Origin: Sphaeroforma sirkka | Taxonomy: Eukaryota; Opisthokonta; Ichthyosporea; Ichthyophonida | Length of the DNA stretch: 64,000 nt | Direction of reading: 5' to 3' | Assembly: GCA_001586965.3 (NCBI GenBank) | Contig: LUCW03002620.1 | Span: 62,501-126,500, forward strand | Shown here: positions 19,284-29,129 of the stretch, piece by piece | Numbering within the stretch: position 1 is the stretch's first letter | Layout: the number at the start of each line of letters is the position of its first letter | The notes under the pieces: generated by a model | The model's input: only the letters and a program-made list of their open reading frames with translations | Told to the model about the DNA's origin: nothing | Database searches by the model: none | Made by a program: the position numbers and the translations under genes

Positions 19284-19394
19284 CCCCAATTTGCCTCACC
19301 CCCACCCTCCAAGATCGGGGTACAATGATCCAGCGCCGATCCATGGGGGGGTGCACATAGGCGCCTTTGCCATCGACAACAATTATTATTATTA

Positions 19395-19580
19395 TTATTC
19401 ACATTCACACTCCTCCTCACCACCAACGCCACCACCCCCCACTACGGTACTGGCAGTACCCCCGACTGCCGGAACGTCGTCCGATTTTCCGGTATAGACA
19501 ATCACAACAATAACCACGGCAATCACAGCGATCAAAAAGACTATCCCGAGTATCAAAAATACGATTGTGGAGGTCTCCAT
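19395..19580 (-). CDS. Small single-span membrane protein, 61 aa
   Basis: The protein METSTIVFLILGIVFLIAVI continues through a long hydrophobic helix to YTGKSDD and a short Gly/Val tail ending EEECECE. It resembles the protein at 17693-17983 in plan. The 3' end overlaps a TTA repeat. A short start-proximal AT-rich spacer separates it from the next RING gene. A viral envelope protein is likely but unproven. Confidence 0.6.
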   Translation of the reverse strand: METSTIVFLILGIVFLIAVIAVVIVVIVYTGKSDDVPAVGGTASTVVGGGGVGGEEECECE

Positions 19581-19605
19581 ATTTGTTTATTTAGCTAGTT
19601 ATTTT

Positions 19606-20484
19606 TTATTCAGTGTCTAAAATGCCGTTCCAGCAAGGTACGACCCAGGTCCAAAGTCGGGTAGCCACCGAGTACTGCCGGGCTCGGTATCTTAGTACGC
19701 CCTGGCCCTTTTCCAGTTGCTGCACACAGTCTACGCGCCACACGTAGCCCGGCGAGGGCTCGTGCAGCTTGTTCACGGCTTCCGGGGCCAGCTTGCAAAG
19801 ATACATGCCCTTCTGCTCCGCAGTCCGCAGCGTCTTGGGGATCGGTCGGAAGCGCGGCGCCCGCACCTTACCCCCGCCAGCGGACTTCTTGGCCAACGGG
19901 GCTGTCGCAACGTCATACAGGCTAAACTGCAGAGCGGCCGTGGTGGCGAGAGCGGGCCACACCGCATCGCCGTACAGGTGTAGCAGAGAGTGCATGTGGA
20001 CCTTGAACCGCTGGCTGGCGTCGCACGTCTTGGACACCACCATGTAGTTTGCGGGGTTGGGCCCGGCATCCACGCGGACCTCGGTGCCCCACATGACAAC
20101 CGTCTTGCCAATCAAGGACGACGCCGGCATGCGGGAGACGTCAGTGCCCAGGCTGCACGGCGTATTCATGATTGTTTCCTGCTCGTGCGCACCGGTCAGT
20201 GTGGCCAGACTATCGTAGTCTACTGGGTCACAGGTGTGGCCGCCACTGGTGAGTGGCGTGAGCTCCATGGTGCAAGCACTGCAGACGTGGGACGCGGCCT
20301 TTAGCAGCCTCTTGGCCATGGGCGAGTTGAATATCGGGGCCTCGCCTTCGGGGCACCTTGTGCAGCACAGCACCTTGGTGGCACAGCTGCGGCAGATGTT
20401 GGTGAGGCAGCAGTTTGAGTACCCAATGTCGGCGGTAACGGCGGCACACGTGTCACAGGTAAAGAGTGCCCGGAAGGTGTCCAC
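19606..20484 (-). CDS. RING-type zinc-finger protein, paralogue
   Basis: The frame holds FRALFTCDTCAAVTADIGYS, NCCLTNICRSCATKVLCCTRC and later HVCSACTMELTPL. This is the same Cys order as the RING protein at 18198-19190, with a C-terminal region of about 200 residues of unknown fold. An E3-ligase role is likely from the family. The exact start is unclear; a TATA box at 20685-20691 points to a start somewhat upstream of 20484, and the N-terminal part may be disturbed. A stray copy of its N-terminal coding segment lies at 18038-18140. Confidence 0.7.
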   Translation of the reverse strand: MDTFRALFTCDTCAAVTADIGYSNCCLTNICRSCATKVLCCTRCPEGEAPIFNSPMAKRLLKAASHVCSACTMELTPLTSGGHTCDPVDYDSLATLTGAHEQETIMNTPCSLGTDVSRMPASSLIGKTVVMWGTEVRVDAGPNPANYMVVSKTCDASQRFKVHMHSLLHLYGDAVWPALATTAALQFSLYDVATAPLAKKSAGGGKVRAPRFRPIPKTLRTAEQKGMYLCKLAPEAVNKLHEPSPGYVWRVDCVQQLEKGQGVLRYRARQYSVATRLWTWVVPCWNGILDTE

Positions 20485-20684
20485 AGAGATGGAAACCTCG
20501 GGGCAAGGAGCGCCTCGTCCAGGTCAAACGGCTGCGCACTCGGTAGCTCTTCCACTAGAGTGGCCACAGGAGAGATTTGGGGGGCGGGAGAAGTCATTGT
20601 CAGTGTTGTCAGTGCTGTCAGTGTTGTCAGTGTTGTTCTTGTTGTTTGTTGTCGTGGTGTGACCTGGACATGGCGAGGCGGCCG

Positions 20685-20691
20685 CTTTATA
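20685..20691 (-). promoter_or_regulatory. TATA-like box
   Basis: Minus-strand TATAAAG lies in front of the second RING gene, with GC-rich flanks. Confidence 0.45.
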
Positions 20692-20751
20692 GTGCGTTTT
20701 GCCTACGGCCAGCCCCAGACTATGGGGGGTTCACGAATCAGCACTGCTCGG

Positions 20752-21192
20752 TCAGCCCCACACCCCAATCGCGATCGCGATGGTCACCATCACCAGGAGC
20801 GCTCCGGCCACGACGACCAAGGTCGCTGTGTCGATATCCACATCATGAACATTGGCCAGCAGGTGGTCTGCAAGTTGCAGCTTGCCGTCCAGCCGATTGT
20901 TGACCAGCACATTGTGCATTTCCTTGTACCAGTCGCAGTACGGGGTTAGGCTCGCAGACTCGACGGCCTGTACAGATTCCATAAACCCGTCCAGATTCAC
21001 AAACACGTCGCCGTTCAGAAGAAGCTTGCCGGCGCCAGGGCCAGCAGAGGTGCGGCTCGCCGCGACCCGGGGTTCGATCTCAAAATCGGAGAGGTTAAAG
21101 TACGTGCCGCCCAGCGTGCCGTCCCCAATGGTGTGGATGTAGATCGTCACATCGTCGCCCGTCACGAACGGCACTAGTCCAAGCTCCTTCAT
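20752..21192 (-). CDS. C-terminally anchored protein, 146 aa
   Basis: The ATG at 21192 (MKELGLVPFVTGDDVTIYIH) is preferred over one in the poly-A run just before it. The N-terminal half has IGDGTLGGTYFNLSDFEIEP. A similar string, VVGDRTVAGTFFSAKGIAYS, opens the GIY-YIG protein next door, suggesting a shared small domain. The C-terminus is one membrane span (TLVVVAGALLVMVTIAIAIG). The role is unknown. The frame is whole. Confidence 0.6.
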   Translation of the reverse strand: MKELGLVPFVTGDDVTIYIHTIGDGTLGGTYFNLSDFEIEPRVAASRTSAGPGAGKLLLNGDVFVNLDGFMESVQAVESASLTPYCDWYKEMHNVLVNNRLDGKLQLADHLLANVHDVDIDTATLVVVAGALLVMVTIAIAIGVWG

Positions 21193-21229
21193 TTTTTTTT
21201 TCACCTTATACTAATCTCGGCACAACTCG

Positions 21230-21500
21230 ACCTTTTCACTGGCCCCTCAATTTTCAGTTTTCAAAATCCACGTTTCAAAAAAAAAAAATGCGGGCCCAAA
21301 AACTAGATTTCAAAATTCAAGCTTCAAAAATCAATTTTCAAAATTCAAGTTTCAAAAATCAATTTTCAAAATTCAAGTTTCAAAAATCACGCTTCCAAAA
21401 CCTGGCCCAAAAAAACTGGATTTCAAAATTCAATTTTCAAAATTCAAGTTTCAAAATTTAATTTTCAAAATCCACCTACAAAACCCTGGCCCAAAAAAAC
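21230..21500. repeat. AT-rich degenerate tandem repeat
   Basis: TTTCAAAATTCAAGTTTCAA and close variants (CAATTTTCAAAATTCAAG) repeat about ten times in a roughly 28-30 bp rhythm. It fills the spacer between two minus-strand genes. No gene is seen. Confidence 0.8.
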
Positions 21501-22436
21501 TCATGCTCGTTTGACACGCTTCCGTGCTGGTGCCATCATTGCAAGCTCAATCAGCTGCGCCTGTGACGCAGCGAGCTTCTCGCTGAGGTCGAGGCGGGCC
21601 AGCTCGGCTGCCTTGAGGGCCTCCTTACGCCCCTCCTCGGCAGCCTTACGCCCCTCCTCGGCAGCCTTGCGAGCCTCTTCGGCGACCTTGAGAGCCGTGC
21701 GGAGACTTTCGTTTTCTCGCACAGCCGCCTCGGCGAGCTGACTGGCGCACCTTGCCTCCATGGCCCTCGCCTCCTCCTGCACCCTGCTGTAGGCGATGGC
21801 TTCTTGCTTCACACGTTCGAGCTCACAAGCCAGCCTCTTCTCTTCCACCATCCCACTACTCGATACCTGGGAGCACACACTAACAACATCATCCAGGAGA
21901 GACTCGGCCATCGACGCCGGCACAGAGAAAACCTCCCCATGTCTGATCATCGGAAAGCACGTTGTCGCCGAGTGACTACCGACGAGGGACCAAACAGCCT
22001 TCTCCGCTGCACCGACCAAGTGGGGCGCAATATACACGGCAAATTTGAGATCCGCGTTCTTGAAGGTGAGGTTGTGCTCACCCATCCGACGGTGGATGTC
22101 GTTGGACTTCCCGTATTTGTAGACTTCGTCGTCGTCCACACAGTCCAAAGGGGGGACCTCACAGTGGTGTTTGAGGTCCCGCACCTTGCCAATGTAAATC
22201 ATGTAGATTCCACTCTCGACGGTGGAGATCCCTCTGGTCAGCGTTGGGTTCTTCTCGACGTCACCGGTCGAGTATGCAATCCCCTTCGCGCTAAAGAACG
22301 TTCCAGCCACTGTCCGATCGCCAACGACGTGAATTGAAGAAAGTCCAATGTCGCCATTGGCCTCGGTATCGATCTGTACTGGGCATTTGTCGATGACTCG
22401 CCAGTCGCCTGTGACTTCAGTAGTGGGTGCCAACAT
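21501..22436 (-). CDS. GIY-YIG nuclease-like protein with coiled coil
   Basis: The ATG at 22436 starts MLAPTTEVTGDWRVIDKCPV. Residues about 30-60 carry the VVGDRTVAGTFF domain shared with the neighbour. Residues about 70-155 match a GIY-YIG domain of the T5orf172/MTG type: GIYMIYIGK, then VYKYGKSNDIHRRMGEHN with the conserved Arg, and a glutamate in AAEKAVWSLVG. A long coiled coil follows, with four EEGRKAA-like units, and a basic end ARKRVKRA that looks like a nuclear signal. Such proteins are common in large DNA viruses; roles in DNA cleavage are assumed from the fold. The frame is whole at 311 aa. The spacer 22437-22682 is AT-rich with no gene seen. Confidence 0.75.
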   Translation of the reverse strand: MLAPTTEVTGDWRVIDKCPVQIDTEANGDIGLSSIHVVGDRTVAGTFFSAKGIAYSTGDVEKNPTLTRGISTVESGIYMIYIGKVRDLKHHCEVPPLDCVDDDEVYKYGKSNDIHRRMGEHNLTFKNADLKFAVYIAPHLVGAAEKAVWSLVGSHSATTCFPMIRHGEVFSVPASMAESLLDDVVSVCSQVSSSGMVEEKRLACELERVKQEAIAYSRVQEEARAMEARCASQLAEAAVRENESLRTALKVAEEARKAAEEGRKAAEEGRKEALKAAELARLDLSEKLAASQAQLIELAMMAPARKRVKRA

Positions 22437-22682
22437 TGTGCAATGTTTGTTTGTAAAATAATACTTGTAATTCCGAAAGAAGATTTCGTTTTGTTTTTTT
22501 TTCGTTGTTTTTTTACACATTAACCAGATTAATGGATTACATTAACCATCTTTCGCAAAATCATAGACCCCCTACGATGGTTATAACCATCACCCCGCTG
22601 TCGAGCACGACGTCGACGTCAACGCCGGTCATTAACCAGAATTCTTTAAGATGGGTATCGCTATGATTTCATATCATACCTT

Positions 22683-23615
22683 TTATGGCTGGGTTCTAAA
22701 AATTAGGGCCGCAAGCACTACAAGTACAACAAATAGGCATATCCCCACACAAACACGCCTGTGGGGCCTGTCGTGTCGCACAGCCGGCACCCTCTCAGCA
22801 CGGTACGCGGCTCCCCGCTGCTGACACACGGTCGCCGAGCACTTTCGCTTCGTCGTGCCCGCCGACGACGTCGACGCCGTCACCCCCGAGCCCCCCGAGC
22901 CCCCCACGAGCGGCGAGTTCTTTGTCACCTCCAGGTTCGCGATCCACACAATCGACGGCGACGTGTACGGCTTGTCCTTGTGTCGGTACTGCCCCAGCTG
23001 GAACCGCGTGTACTTGTACTCGTCCAGCCACGCGTCCCGGAACGTGTCCTTCTTTGAAAACACCTGCGTGCCGTCCAGCGCCACCACAACAAGCTCGTAC
23101 GTCCCCTTGCCACCGGTGGCGTTCTGCACTATCAGTGTAATGTGGTGCCACTGCTCCAGCGCCGCGAGGGCCATCACGGTGATGTCGTCCCCGCTGCCGC
23201 TCGGAAACTCCAGCACCAGGTCCTCCTCGTCGGCCGTCAGCACCAGCGGCACGCTCGGGTCCGGGCTCGTGTGATTGCGAGCCTTGTACTGCACGAGCGA
23301 GTAGAAGCGGCCAAAGCCACGGACGTTTTCGTTAATCTTATACCACATACCCAGCCGCATCAGGTCGCTGGAGGACGTCGACTCACAAATCTCCCGCCCC
23401 ACAAGCTCCAGCCGCTGCTTCTCGTCGTTCGGGCTCCCGGCCCCGTCCTCCGTCTCGTCCGTCATGGTGATCTTGAGCGCGTCCATGCCGCTCTCGGGGC
23501 CGCTGTCCAGCGTGTAGTGGGTGGTGGTCACGGGCCGCTCGTCCACACTGAACATGCCCGTCGCCTCGATGCTCTTGCGGACATCGCTGTCTGATGTCAG
23601 ATCGAGCACAGTCAT
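22683..23615 (-). CDS. Jelly-roll polysaccharide-lyase-like protein, C-terminal anchor
   Basis: From the ATG at 23615 (MTVLDLTSDSDVRKSIEATG) the protein has RLELVGREICESTSSSDLMR, then LEQWHHITLIVQN and YTRFQLGQYRHKDKPYTSPS. This pattern (R-x-E early, QWHH in the middle, YK.GxY late) is that of heparin-lyase-I-like jelly rolls (Polysacc_lyase, PL14/PL20-like). The C-terminus has a Gly/Ser hinge, a basic region and one span (VCVGICLFVVLVVLAALIF). It would thus be tail-anchored. Two paralogues lie at 25482-26390 and 45664-46188. The substrate is unknown. The frame is whole. Confidence 0.6.
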   Translation of the reverse strand: MTVLDLTSDSDVRKSIEATGMFSVDERPVTTTHYTLDSGPESGMDALKITMTDETEDGAGSPNDEKQRLELVGREICESTSSSDLMRLGMWYKINENVRGFGRFYSLVQYKARNHTSPDPSVPLVLTADEEDLVLEFPSGSGDDITVMALAALEQWHHITLIVQNATGGKGTYELVVVALDGTQVFSKKDTFRDAWLDEYKYTRFQLGQYRHKDKPYTSPSIVWIANLEVTKNSPLVGGSGGSGVTASTSSAGTTKRKCSATVCQQRGAAYRAERVPAVRHDRPHRRVCVGICLFVVLVVLAALIFRTQP

Positions 23616-23773
23616 CCTTTTTGTTTTCAACATATATATATATTTTCCTTCGTCTAGCACGTTGTGCACGGTTGAAGTCAGAATAAAAACGGCAGTGGTC
23701 GAAAATCCAATTTTTTAAAAACGGATATATGCCGATTTTATCGTTTCACCCAAAAACCATTAATCCAGCAGAC

Positions 23774-23781
23774 TATAAAAG
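23774..23781 (+). promoter_or_regulatory. TATA-like box
   Basis: TATAAAAG lies 28 bp ahead of the first ATG of the fibre gene (23802). Confidence 0.5.
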
Positions 23782-23801
23782 CATCCCTCGACATCGCAAA
23801 C

Positions 23802-25480
23802 ATGCCAATGTACTTTGACGCAGAATACAATGCCATCCGGGTGAAACTGGTCAAGCTGCAAACAGTGTGATCCTGAACGCTAGCGGAACGGAGCTGGGCG
23901 CTGCAACGGAGGGCTTCTTTGTCAATCCAATTCGAAATTCAGATCCGACTGAGAATGTGCTGTACTACGACGCGGCCCTGCGTGAGATCGTTTTCGGTAA
24001 GCCGCTCGAGGCACGGGAGAACGGAACGTGCGTGTCAGACTACCTGCGCTGGGACGGCGCGAATTGGGTGTCGGGTGGCAGCACGGTGGCCATCGCCTGT
24101 GGTGCAGGTGAGGTCGAGCAGGGGTTAAACGCCGTGGCCGTGGGCGCAAATGCCGGCCAGACCAAGCAGGGTGTCGATGCCGTGGCCATTGGCTCGGACT
24201 CGGGTGTCAAGGAACAGGCCCTGTACGGGGTGGCAGTCGGGCACCATACCGGGATGGAGATGCAGGGTGAAGGTGCGGTGGCTCTGGGCAAGAACTGTGG
24301 TGAAATAAACCAGCAAACCAACAGTGTGGCTGTGGGCGTTGGGGCCGGTAGAAACGACCAGGGTGAAAATGGCGTGGCCATTGGCTACACGGCGGGGCGA
24401 AACGAGCAGTCGCTGGACGGTACGGCAATCGGGCTTTCTGCTGGGAGGGAGCAGCAGGGTGAGCGCGGTATTGCGATAGGTCGCATGGCGGGGTCGTTGA
24501 CGCAGGGGTACGCGGGTATCGCGATAGGAGCCAACGCGGGCTACGATACACAGGGTGAGAACGCGATTTCGTTTGGTCTCACGGCCGGCCGAAACACCCA
24601 GGGTCTGGATGCGACGGCCATTGGGTCGTCCGCTGGACGTGGAAACCAGGGTGAGGTCGCAATTGCAATTGGCCGGTACTCCGCATATGTGGACCAAGGG
24701 TACGGGGCCATTGCACTAGGGGAGAGTGCTGGCCATACTAACCAGGGTGCAGCTGGTGTGGCCATCGGGATTTCGTCGGCACAGCTGAACCAGGCCTCCG
24801 ATGGGACCGCGATCGGCACGCAAGCCGGGTACGAAAACCAGGGCGAGAACGGTGTAAGTATTGGGTACCAAGCGGGGCGCAACTTCCAGTCCAACCATGC
24901 GGCGGCAATCGGGCCGTACGCTGGGCGCGACAACCAGGGGCTCTACGGCATAGCCGCCGGCCGGTACTCTGGGTCCAAGGAACAGGGGGCGTCGTCCGTT
25001 GCGCTGGGGCAGTACGCGGGCTACGAAACCCAAGGCACCGAGAGTGTTGCAATAGGTATGTACTGCGGCAGAACAAGACAGGGGGCCTATTCAATTGCCC
25101 TGGGGTCGTCGGCCGGGAATAAGGATCAAGGCCAAAATGCCATAGCCATTGGAAATATGGCTGGTACCACGACCCAGGCCGAGCGTAGCATCATTCTAAA
25201 CGCATCGGGGGCGGCACTGAACGCTGCGAGTACGGGCCTTTTCATCAAGCCGATCCGAAACGCGTCGGGGGCCAACATGCTGACGTACAACCCCACCACG
25301 GGAGAGATCTCGTACTCTACACCAAGTCTAATGACAATGAGTGATGCGAAGGATCTCGTGCAGGACGAGACGGCGATGTTGGTGGAGCAGTACCAGGTGA
25401 TGGCCACGGAGCTCGCGGACACACGGCGGGAGCTCGTGGAAATGAAGGCGCGAATTGCGGCACTGGAAGCCAGAGATTGA
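23802..25480 (+). CDS. Trimeric fibre/adhesin with YadA-like head repeats
   Basis: The main frame (from 23867) starts with an ILNASGTELG block followed by FFVNPIRN and LYYD. Then come about 26 head repeats of 14 residues, such as GVAIGYTAGRNEQSLDG and AIAIGNMAGTTTQ, which build left-handed trimeric beta-rolls as in YadA and Hep/Hag adhesins. A second ILNASGAALN...FIKPIRN...LTYNPTTGEI block and a coiled coil (QYQVMATELADTRRELVEMK) close it. It lacks the HFGFMAE chaperone box of its relatives. It probably forms a virion surface fibre. The region ahead of 23867 may be disturbed. Confidence 0.82.
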
Positions 25481-25481
25481 G

Positions 25482-26390
25482 TCAAAGCCTAGCTGCTTCC
25501 GATACTGCACGTAGTACCAGTACACCCCCGTGCACAGCGCCAGCACCACAATCAGTATTGTCACCTTTGCCACACGTATCACCCGCTGCGCCCTCGCATA
25601 CATCTCCGGCACCGCCTTCGCAGCGCGCGCGGCCCGTTCCCGCGACAGGGCCCGGCACGTGCACGTTTTCGCCGCCGCCCCACCCGCGCCGCCGAACGGC
25701 ACATAGTACCCGCTCTCAATAAGGTCCGTGTCGTACATGCTCATGTTGGCGATCAGCACGCTGTGGGTATCGTCGTCCTTGAACCCGTCGTCGCGTTTGC
25801 GGTACAGCCCTACGAGGTATCGTCGTTCATGGGTATATCGTGCTTTTCAAAGTCCCTGATCACCGTGCCCGCCGTATCGCGGAACTGGATCTTGAGGTAC
25901 CCGTCCGGCGTGTTCTTGGTCGCGATCGTGATGCACACCCACTGCCCGACGAGGTCCTCGTACATGCCAAAATTAATTCTATCCTCAAACAGCTTGGGGC
26001 CATGGTCAAAATCCCCGGGGTTGGCGCTCAGCTGCCCGTCTTTGATTTCTTGGCGAACCCAGACCAACCTTTATCTGAAATATATGATAAAACCCCGAAC
26101 CAAAGTAGCTGATGTGCTCGATCTTGTACCAGTACTGCACCGTGCGTATCGTGTTAACGGGGAACCGAAACTGACTTTTGTCATTTGCGTTCCACTCATG
26201 AGGTATCCGAGTCCTTGTCCTCCTTGTGCAGCACGACGCGGAGCACAGTCTGCCCGATATCGGGGTCTTCGACCGCCTCAAAGTGATCAAAGCCGTCGTG
26301 GTAGTTTGTCTCCATCTTTTTGATGTCATGCTCATCAAACTGTGACTCTACACCCTTGGACCAGTCCAGTGTAGCTAAAGGAGTTGTCAT
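25482..26390 (-). pseudogene. Polysaccharide-lyase-like protein, second copy, broken
   Basis: The ATG at 26390 starts MTTPLATLDWSKGVESQFDE. Later parts read RTVQYWYKIEHISYFGSGFY, LVGQWVCITIATKNTPDGYL and IESGYYVPFGGAGGAA. It ends in a span (VAKVTILIVVLALCTGVYWY). These correspond in order to the jelly roll and tail anchor of the protein at 22683-23615: W-Y-K-I, Q-W-x-x-I and Y-G-x-Y. The copy looks broken, with about two or three breaks. It converges on the fibre gene with almost no spacer. Confidence 0.6.
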
Positions 26391-26479
26391 TTTTTAGTAT
26401 TTATTTTTAACAGTTTAAAATACTCTATTCATTAAAGTTTAACAAATTTTTCCCCGAGTCCAACTAAAACCATGAAACC

Positions 26480-27907
26480 CTAAAACTCTACAATCTCACC
26501 AAGTATTTCGCGCACGTTGGAGTTTGGGCCAAATGACAGAAAAATGCCCGTTGTCTCATTCGCAAAGATATGCAAGTCCAGGTGTAATCCGGTGTCAACA
26601 ACACTCTGGAATTTAGCGACGTTCTTTTCCAAATGGAGCTGGAGCGTGTACGTCGATTTTGTTTCAACCACCAGCCCATACTCGGGGATAAAAAAGTCCG
26701 GAAAGTACTTACGTGGTTGTATCTCATCTAGATACATGTAGTCGAATATAGGAAAATCATCGTCACCTTCTACAAGAACATCTTCGGGTGTGTATCCGCA
26801 CATTGCCAGTACGCGCATCGACCACTGTTCATACCCCTGCACATCGAACAGGACGCCACTCCATTCTGCGACGTACGTACCAAATGACCCCAGCTTGGAT
26901 TTAGAACGCACGATGGGACTCTGCATTGTGTGTTCGACACCATAGCGCTTCACGTTTGTAGCGATCATCTTGGCCTTGACGGCCGGGTTTTTGGATGAGA
27001 CGGGCGTCCCATAGAGTCTCATGTTCGTCGTGGCAACTCTTCCCATAACCTCGGCATTCTGGGAGGCGTACGGCACACCATACTTCTCAAGGCGTGTCTC
27101 CCGCGAGCGGTCCATGATCTCCTTTAGCTGAAACACATTGTCGACATTGTATCGTTGGCGCACAGTAGCAACTTGTTTGGCGTGTAGCTCGGGGTTTTGC
27201 ATGGCATGAGGTACACCATAATTTTTCATAGAAGTGGCATAGCGCTTCGCGATGACACCGGGGTCCTGGGCAGCATATTCCACATTATACTTGTCCATAC
27301 AGGTTTCTCGCCTCTTTGCTTTGAACACCTCACTTTGAGTCGCGTGTTCTACACCGTGACGGTCCAGCATCGTCACAGTCTTCTTTCCCTGAAACACCTC
27401 AGATTGTAGAGCGTGCTCCACACCATGGTTCTCCATCATCGTGTCCTTCCGCTTGCTGTTCGTGCAGGCCTTGCATCGCACTCCACTTTCCCGAAAGTGC
27501 CCAATTGTAATGTCGACAGCCTGCTTCTCGCACTGGCACAAGATGCTCAGCTTCTTGCCGGCCCCCTTGAAGTCGCTGAACGGCGTCAGGAGCGTGTACC
27601 CCTGGGCGGCCACATCCCGGGCGATCTTGGCATACGAGCCCTCCGGGGAGTTGGGTCTGCAGAACTTGCAACGGGTGCCGCGGTCGCGTAGCGCATACCA
27701 GCGCACCTCAAACGGCTCCCGGTGGACACAGTCGCAGAGAATCGTCATCGGCAGCAGGATCCCGGCAAACAGTAGCAGCTGAAGCCCGCGTCCAGCTAGC
27801 TCGGCGGCCATCTTCGTAAAGTCCCATCGCACATTCCCTGCCTTTGCCTTTGTCACATTACCCTTTGCCTTTACCACCCTACCCTTTGCCTTTGCTACCT
27901 TGGTCAT
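26480..27907 (-). CDS. VSR-like nuclease with HGVEHA repeats
   Basis: The ATG at 27907 opens a basic leader (KVAKAKGRVVKAKGNVTKAK). Two Cys-pair modules follow (CDCVHRE...CKFC and CQCEKQ...CKAC). Then come about eight repeats of 25-30 residues of the kind MLDRHGVEHATQSEVFKAKR, a module common in phage and giant-virus nucleases. The C-terminus holds a PD-(D/E)xK core of VSR type: KYFPDFFIPEYGLVVETKST, with D, E and K in place. It probably binds DNA through the repeats and cuts it. The frame is whole at about 475 aa. Confidence 0.75.
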   Translation of the reverse strand: MTKVAKAKGRVVKAKGNVTKAKAGNVRWDFTKMAAELAGRGLQLLLFAGILLPMTILCDCVHREPFEVRWYALRDRGTRCKFCRPNSPEGSYAKIARDVAAQGYTLLTPFSDFKGAGKKLSILCQCEKQAVDITIGHFRESGVRCKACTNSKRKDTMMENHGVEHALQSEVFQGKKTVTMLDRHGVEHATQSEVFKAKRRETCMDKYNVEYAAQDPGVIAKRYATSMKNYGVPHAMQNPELHAKQVATVRQRYNVDNVFQLKEIMDRSRETRLEKYGVPYASQNAEVMGRVATTNMRLYGTPVSSKNPAVKAKMIATNVKRYGVEHTMQSPIVRSKSKLGSFGTYVAEWSGVLFDVQGYEQWSMRVLAMCGYTPEDVLVEGDDDFPIFDYMYLDEIQPRKYFPDFFIPEYGLVVETKSTYTLQLHLEKNVAKFQSVVDTGLHLDLHIFANETTGIFLSFGPNSNVREILGEIVEF

Positions 27908-28016
27908 CCTCCTTTGATTGTTCTTTAACTGTTCCAGTGTAAGAATGAAAATTATGCACATTGTGCGGCGATATTTATACCAAATAAAATCATTAATAGA
28001 AATAAAGTACCTCGCC

Positions 28017-29039
28017 ATGCTACTAATTGTTTTGGCGTTCGTTTTGATCCTCGCCCTTGCCGGCATCGTCGCGACCATCGTCATCCTCAGGTCCAGGAGC
28101 GCCACCCCCACTAGCACCGAGCCCAACGCCGCCGCCCCCGCCGCCGCCGAGTCGTCCACCAGCGGCGGTGCCCTGACGTCCCGGGCGTGCGTCAGCAAGC
28201 GCCGCATGCCCCGCATCGGGCTTGGCGTGTACGCCGGGCAGGAGGCGAAGGGCCTCAACGCGGGCTTTGAGTGGCGGTACTACACCATGGCCGAGCTCAG
28301 CAGCCCCACCACCCGGGGCGAGTACGACTGGTCCACGCTTGAAGAGGACCTGGCCGGTGCCCATTCACGCGGCCGTCCGATGGTCGTGCGCATCCAGGAC
28401 CAGAGCGGCACCAACAGTGGCGACGACAACAAGTCCCTGCTGCCCTCGTACGTCAGCCAGCCGAACAAGGTAACGGTGGACGGGTTTGTGGGCGTGGACT
28501 GGTCATCGGCCGACGTGCAGCAGTTTGAGCTCGACTTCTTCACGGCGTTCGCGGCCAAGTTCGACAAGGACACGCGCATCGCGTTCCTGCAGGCCGGGTG
28601 GGGCTTCTGGAGCGAGAGCCACCTGTACCACGACGGCAAGGACCACCTCCAGCACGGGGTCAACTACCCCTCCAAAGAGTACCAGGCCAAGTTTGTGAAC
28701 CACCTGGCCGGCCTGTTCAAGTGCCTGACGTTTTCGTTCAGCATCGACGGCGCGCTCAGCGGGCTGCCGCTCGACGATCTGCGGTACGGCGTGTTCAACG
28801 ACTCGCTCACGGCCAAGGGCAGCAGCAGCCAGGACACGTACTACAAGCAGCTCAACTTTGCCGAGCGCAACAAGACCCAGCCCAGCGGCGGCGAGTTCCC
28901 GGACTCGATCAAGACACCGTTCGGCGAGGCCGCGCTCCTCGAACGCGTCAAGCAGTACAATGTGCAGTACGTGTTTGCCAACCAGCAGCGCGAGGACCCG
29001 AACTGGGACAGCGCTGTTGCGGCCGTGATGCAGACGTGA
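28017..29039 (+). CDS. Membrane-anchored DUF4832-like glycoside-hydrolase-fold protein
   Basis: The ATG at 28017 starts MLLIVLAFVLILALAGIVAT, a signal anchor, then an Ala/Pro/Ser stalk. The body has RIGLGVYAGQEAKGLNAGFE, GRPMVVRIQD and AFLQAGWGFWSESHLYHDG. The last matches the GFxGxWxExH-type active-site strand of DUF4832 proteins, which are TIM-barrel glycosidase relatives. The acid in WSESH would be catalytic. VQYVFANQQREDPNWD ends the domain. The frame is whole at 340 aa. It belongs to the set of anchored glycan-active proteins of this block. Confidence 0.65.
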   Translation: MLLIVLAFVLILALAGIVATIVILRSRSATPTSTEPNAAAPAAAESSTSGGALTSRACVSKRRMPRIGLGVYAGQEAKGLNAGFEWRYYTMAELSSPTTRGEYDWSTLEEDLAGAHSRGRPMVVRIQDQSGTNSGDDNKSLLPSYVSQPNKVTVDGFVGVDWSSADVQQFELDFFTAFAAKFDKDTRIAFLQAGWGFWSESHLYHDGKDHLQHGVNYPSKEYQAKFVNHLAGLFKCLTFSFSIDGALSGLPLDDLRYGVFNDSLTAKGSSSQDTYYKQLNFAERNKTQPSGGEFPDSIKTPFGEAALLERVKQYNVQYVFANQQREDPNWDSAVAAVMQT

Positions 29040-29129
29040 TTTTTTTTATTTTTTTTATTTTTTTTTATTGTTTTTTTTTTTCTAATACACTACACTACAC
29101 TACACACATTACTTGTCCACGCAGTCCAC

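Noticed and set aside
24040-25094. Proline-rich minus-strand open frames
   Set aside because: They are antisense shadows of the fibre head repeats.
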